DNA of 64,000 nt from Acetobacterium sp. KB-1 (GTDB lineage Bacteria; Bacillota; Clostridia; Eubacteriales; Eubacteriaceae). Positions within the stretch are counted from its first letter, which is position 1; every line of letters begins with the position of its first letter. Position numbers and translations under genes: made by a program. The DNA is taken from the NCBI RefSeq assembly GCF_003260995.1, contig NZ_CP030040.1:3023176-3087175 (forward strand). The letters run 5' to 3'. Under the pieces are notes generated by a model. That model saw only the letters and a list, made by a program, of their open reading frames with translations, was not told where the DNA came from and did no database searches. Positions 62,085-64,000 of this stretch are shown one piece after another.

Positions 62085-63764
62085 ATGTCAGTAGAGAACT
62101 ATATCAAGGAAAATGCTTCGCGTTTATGCGCTAAGGTATATGTTGTGCCGGATATATCTGAGAAGAAGTTGAACAATGCAATTTCTTCAATGGCGCCGGG
62201 GATAAATCATGAGTATGTGTTAGCTATTGCAGATTCATCATTATTAGGTAATGGAAAGAATGGTTGCTTATTTTTGGGAGATTCTGTTTATATCCGTGGA
62301 ATGCTAGAAAAACCACAAAGTTTTAAATTTGAAACAATAACATCAGCAGAGTACAAAAGCACAAGAAAAGTAAAGGATAATGGAAAAGTTGATGTCAGTG
62401 AGGAAGTTGTATTACACATAGTTGGTGACAGCGAGATTTCATTGACTTCTTGTTTGATGAATCTAAATTACGAAGAGTTTGCAAAAATGATTAATGGTAT
62501 TCTTGAGACAAGTGGTGAGGATAAAACGTTTGACACCACATCTCAGACAATGCCACTCGAATCAATGGACAGACAAATAAAAAAAGCATACCTGAAAATT
62601 ATCTGTAATTTTGCTAGTTCTGATGACAATATGATTGATTCACAGGAATATGCGGAGATACTTTCATTAATTGTCAGAATTGAACTTGATTCTCAGGATC
62701 GTCTTGAGCTCCGAAATTATATGTACGAATCTAACAGTAAAGAAGAAAATGATGACTTAGTAAGATATCTAAAAGAAAATGTTCCAGAAGGTAGCTTTGA
62801 GATAATAAAAAAATCGCTGCTAAAAGATATGATTTATTTGTATAGAATAAAAAATGATTATGCAAGTTGGCCACAAAATAAATTTTTTACAACACTACAA
62901 CAACAATTCGATGTTAAAGATGAGCAGGTTGATTTGATGATGTTAGCAATAAAAAATGATGAAGAAATTCTAGCACAGCGAAAAAACGATTCAGAAATAA
63001 CAAAGTCGATGAAAGAGATAGCCGCAAAAGCTGGAGCGGTAGGCGTACCGTTAGCAGCTATTTATTTTTCGGGATCGGTAGTTGGTATGAGTGCGGCAGG
63101 TATTACATCAGGTCTAGCAACCCTTGGTATGGGAGGAATATTAGGTCTTTCTGGAATGGTTACAGGAATAGGCGTAGTTGTAATTGTTGGTGTTGGTGCA
63201 TATAAAGGGATAAAGAAAGTAACGGGTCTTAGTGATCTGGAGAATAATAAACAACGTGAACTGATGCTACAAGCAATCATTAACAACGCCCAAAAATCGC
63301 TTAATTATTTAATTGAAGATGTAAACGAAATTTCTAAACAGTTAATGAAAGAAATTGAAAATGGAACCCAATCTGCCATGAAAATTGAGAAAATATCTAC
63401 AATGCTCGGAATGTTAAGCAAGGGTGCTCAAAAAACAACTGAAAAGATTACACATGCAGAAATTGAATCAATCATGGCACAATTACCTCCAAAGCTTGAC
63501 ATAGTTCGTTTAAAAGAATTGACAAAAGATGCAACAAAAGAAAAATTTATGGCATTCATTTTAGCTTGTTATGTTGAGACAGAAATAATTGCTGATGATG
63601 GAGGAGCTCGAAAGGTTTATCTATTAAACGATAAACTAACCTTGAATAATTATGAGCAGCTATATTCAATATTTGATAATATTGGCTATTTAAATGTATC
63701 TTCAGCAGCGTTTGCTTCAGTGAAAGGAACCGCAAAAAATCTATTTAGAGATCTAGTTAATTAA
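62085..63764 (+). CDS. Unknown protein with PH-like, TerB-like and hydrophobic segments
   Basis: A 559-residue protein I cannot name. Residues about 35-150 look like a bacterial PH-type beta domain (GCLFLGDSVYIRG). About 165-300 are helical with acidic spacing (NFASSDDNMIDSQEYAEI) reminiscent of TerB domains, which bind metal and occur in tellurium-resistance and phage-defence-associated systems. About 316-372 are Gly/Ala/Val-rich and hydrophobic, probably a membrane hairpin. The rest (about 373-559) is helical. Base composition is more AT-rich than the neighbours. AAGGAGG precedes the ATG. The next gene starts 55 bases later, so an operon is likely. Confidence 0.75.
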   Translation: MSVENYIKENASRLCAKVYVVPDISEKKLNNAISSMAPGINHEYVLAIADSSLLGNGKNGCLFLGDSVYIRGMLEKPQSFKFETITSAEYKSTRKVKDNGKVDVSEEVVLHIVGDSEISLTSCLMNLNYEEFAKMINGILETSGEDKTFDTTSQTMPLESMDRQIKKAYLKIICNFASSDDNMIDSQEYAEILSLIVRIELDSQDRLELRNYMYESNSKEENDDLVRYLKENVPEGSFEIIKKSLLKDMIYLYRIKNDYASWPQNKFFTTLQQQFDVKDEQVDLMMLAIKNDEEILAQRKNDSEITKSMKEIAAKAGAVGVPLAAIYFSGSVVGMSAAGITSGLATLGMGGILGLSGMVTGIGVVVIVGVGAYKGIKKVTGLSDLENNKQRELMLQAIINNAQKSLNYLIEDVNEISKQLMKEIENGTQSAMKIEKISTMLGMLSKGAQKTTEKITHAEIESIMAQLPPKLDIVRLKELTKDATKEKFMAFILACYVETEIIADDGGARKVYLLNDKLTLNNYEQLYSIFDNIGYLNVSSAAFASVKGTAKNLFRDLVN

Positions 63765-63819
63765 TTGTCAAAAAAGGGTAAAGTTGAGGCCTTATATTTA
63801 GAATTGAAAGGGGTATCCA

Positions 63820-64000
63820 ATGTCTGACAACCGAATGGATGAAGATTTTATAAACAATGCAGGGAAAGCTATGTTAGTCCAAGAACATCAAAAAAATGCA
63901 GTTAGCAACCAACTTTCACAGATTGATATTTCAATGAAAAACTTAGCGGAGCTAAATTCAAGTAACCTTGATGATCTAGATGTTTTATTAATGGAAGCAG
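63820..64000 (+). CDS. Start of an unknown gene (partial, cut by the window edge)
   Basis: ATG at 63820 follows AAAGGGG by about six bases and the frame is open to the right edge (60 codons). The visible part is polar and helical (MSDNRMDEDFINNAGKAM, then NQLSQIDISMKNL). It probably belongs to one transcription unit with the TerB-like gene. No family recognised. Confidence 0.65.
   Translation, partial: MSDNRMDEDFINNAGKAMLVQEHQKNAVSNQLSQIDISMKNLAELNSSNLDDLDVLLMEA

Overview
The window reads as a chromosomal segment of an anaerobic, low-to-mid GC Firmicute, most likely an acetogen of the Acetobacterium/Eubacteriaceae type. This is inferred from content, not from any database search. The pointers are a tungsten-type aldehyde:ferredoxin oxidoreductase operon, AdhE plus two further Fe-alcohol dehydrogenases, a 2-oxoacid:ferredoxin oxidoreductase, many ferredoxin-like proteins, a large bacterial SRP RNA with an Alu-type 5' part, T-box and cobalamin RNA control, and clean Gram-positive promoters and ribosome sites. 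Gene density is high and most of the window is ordinary core chromosome.

Layout. 1-9.6 kb: a + strand signalling operon with a PAS-GGDEF cyclase, two REC-PAS-GGDEF-HD-GYP paralogues, a CheR methyltransferase and a large hybrid histidine kinase, followed by beta-carbonic anhydrase. 9.6-16.4 kb: lipoprotein serpin, UppP, ferredoxin-nitroreductase, a FetAB-like ABC pair, an MtnK-like kinase and a small lipoprotein behind an unusual leader. 16.4-18.7 kb (-): metY-metA, acetyl-type methionine synthesis. 18.7-21.9 kb: an attenuator encoding a Tyr/Phe/Trp-rich leader peptide in front of DAHP synthase and prephenate dehydrogenase, then an aromatic-acid-exporter-like protein with a palindromic operator. 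22.0-23.65 kb (-): cobalamin riboswitch, CblT-like and CblS-like genes (alpha-ribazole salvage). 23.9-26.7 kb: pabA-pabB-pabC for folate, which an acetogen needs for the Wood-Ljungdahl pathway. 26.9-36.4 kb: HD protein, CCA-adding enzyme, TatD, tRNA-Gln, Fe-S protein, phosphopantetheinyl transferase, paired ChrA half-transporters, a heme/FMN membrane protein, a glucose-type PTS permease and an acetyltransferase.

36.4-43.8 kb (-): Sel1 protein, Fe-ADH, MoaD-like protein, AOR and ferredoxin, then a KorAB-type oxidoreductase. Together these can interconvert 2-oxoacids, acids, aldehydes and alcohols through ferredoxin and NAD(P)H. 43.9-44.2 kb: SRP RNA. 44.4-54.2 kb: Fe-ADH, a Cys-rich unknown, a PcrA-like helicase, LysR, adhE (start obscured by an A10 run) and a PaaK-family ligase behind a T-box. 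54.3-61.6 kb: DUF6440-like protein, enolase, MEMO-AMMECR1 fusion, MutY, 3D-domain cell-wall protein, branched-chain aminotransferase with a CodY-like operator, and two tRNA-Ser genes.

61.6-64.0 kb: just after the tRNA-Ser pair the sequence becomes noticeably AT-rich. It holds an orphan 43-codon coiled-coil ORF, a 559-residue protein with a PH-like part, a TerB-like part and a glycine-rich hydrophobic segment, and the start of a further gene. This looks like the left edge of an accessory island and is the part I understand least. The most striking new-looking regulatory element is the aromatic leader-peptide attenuator at 18.77-19.06 kb.
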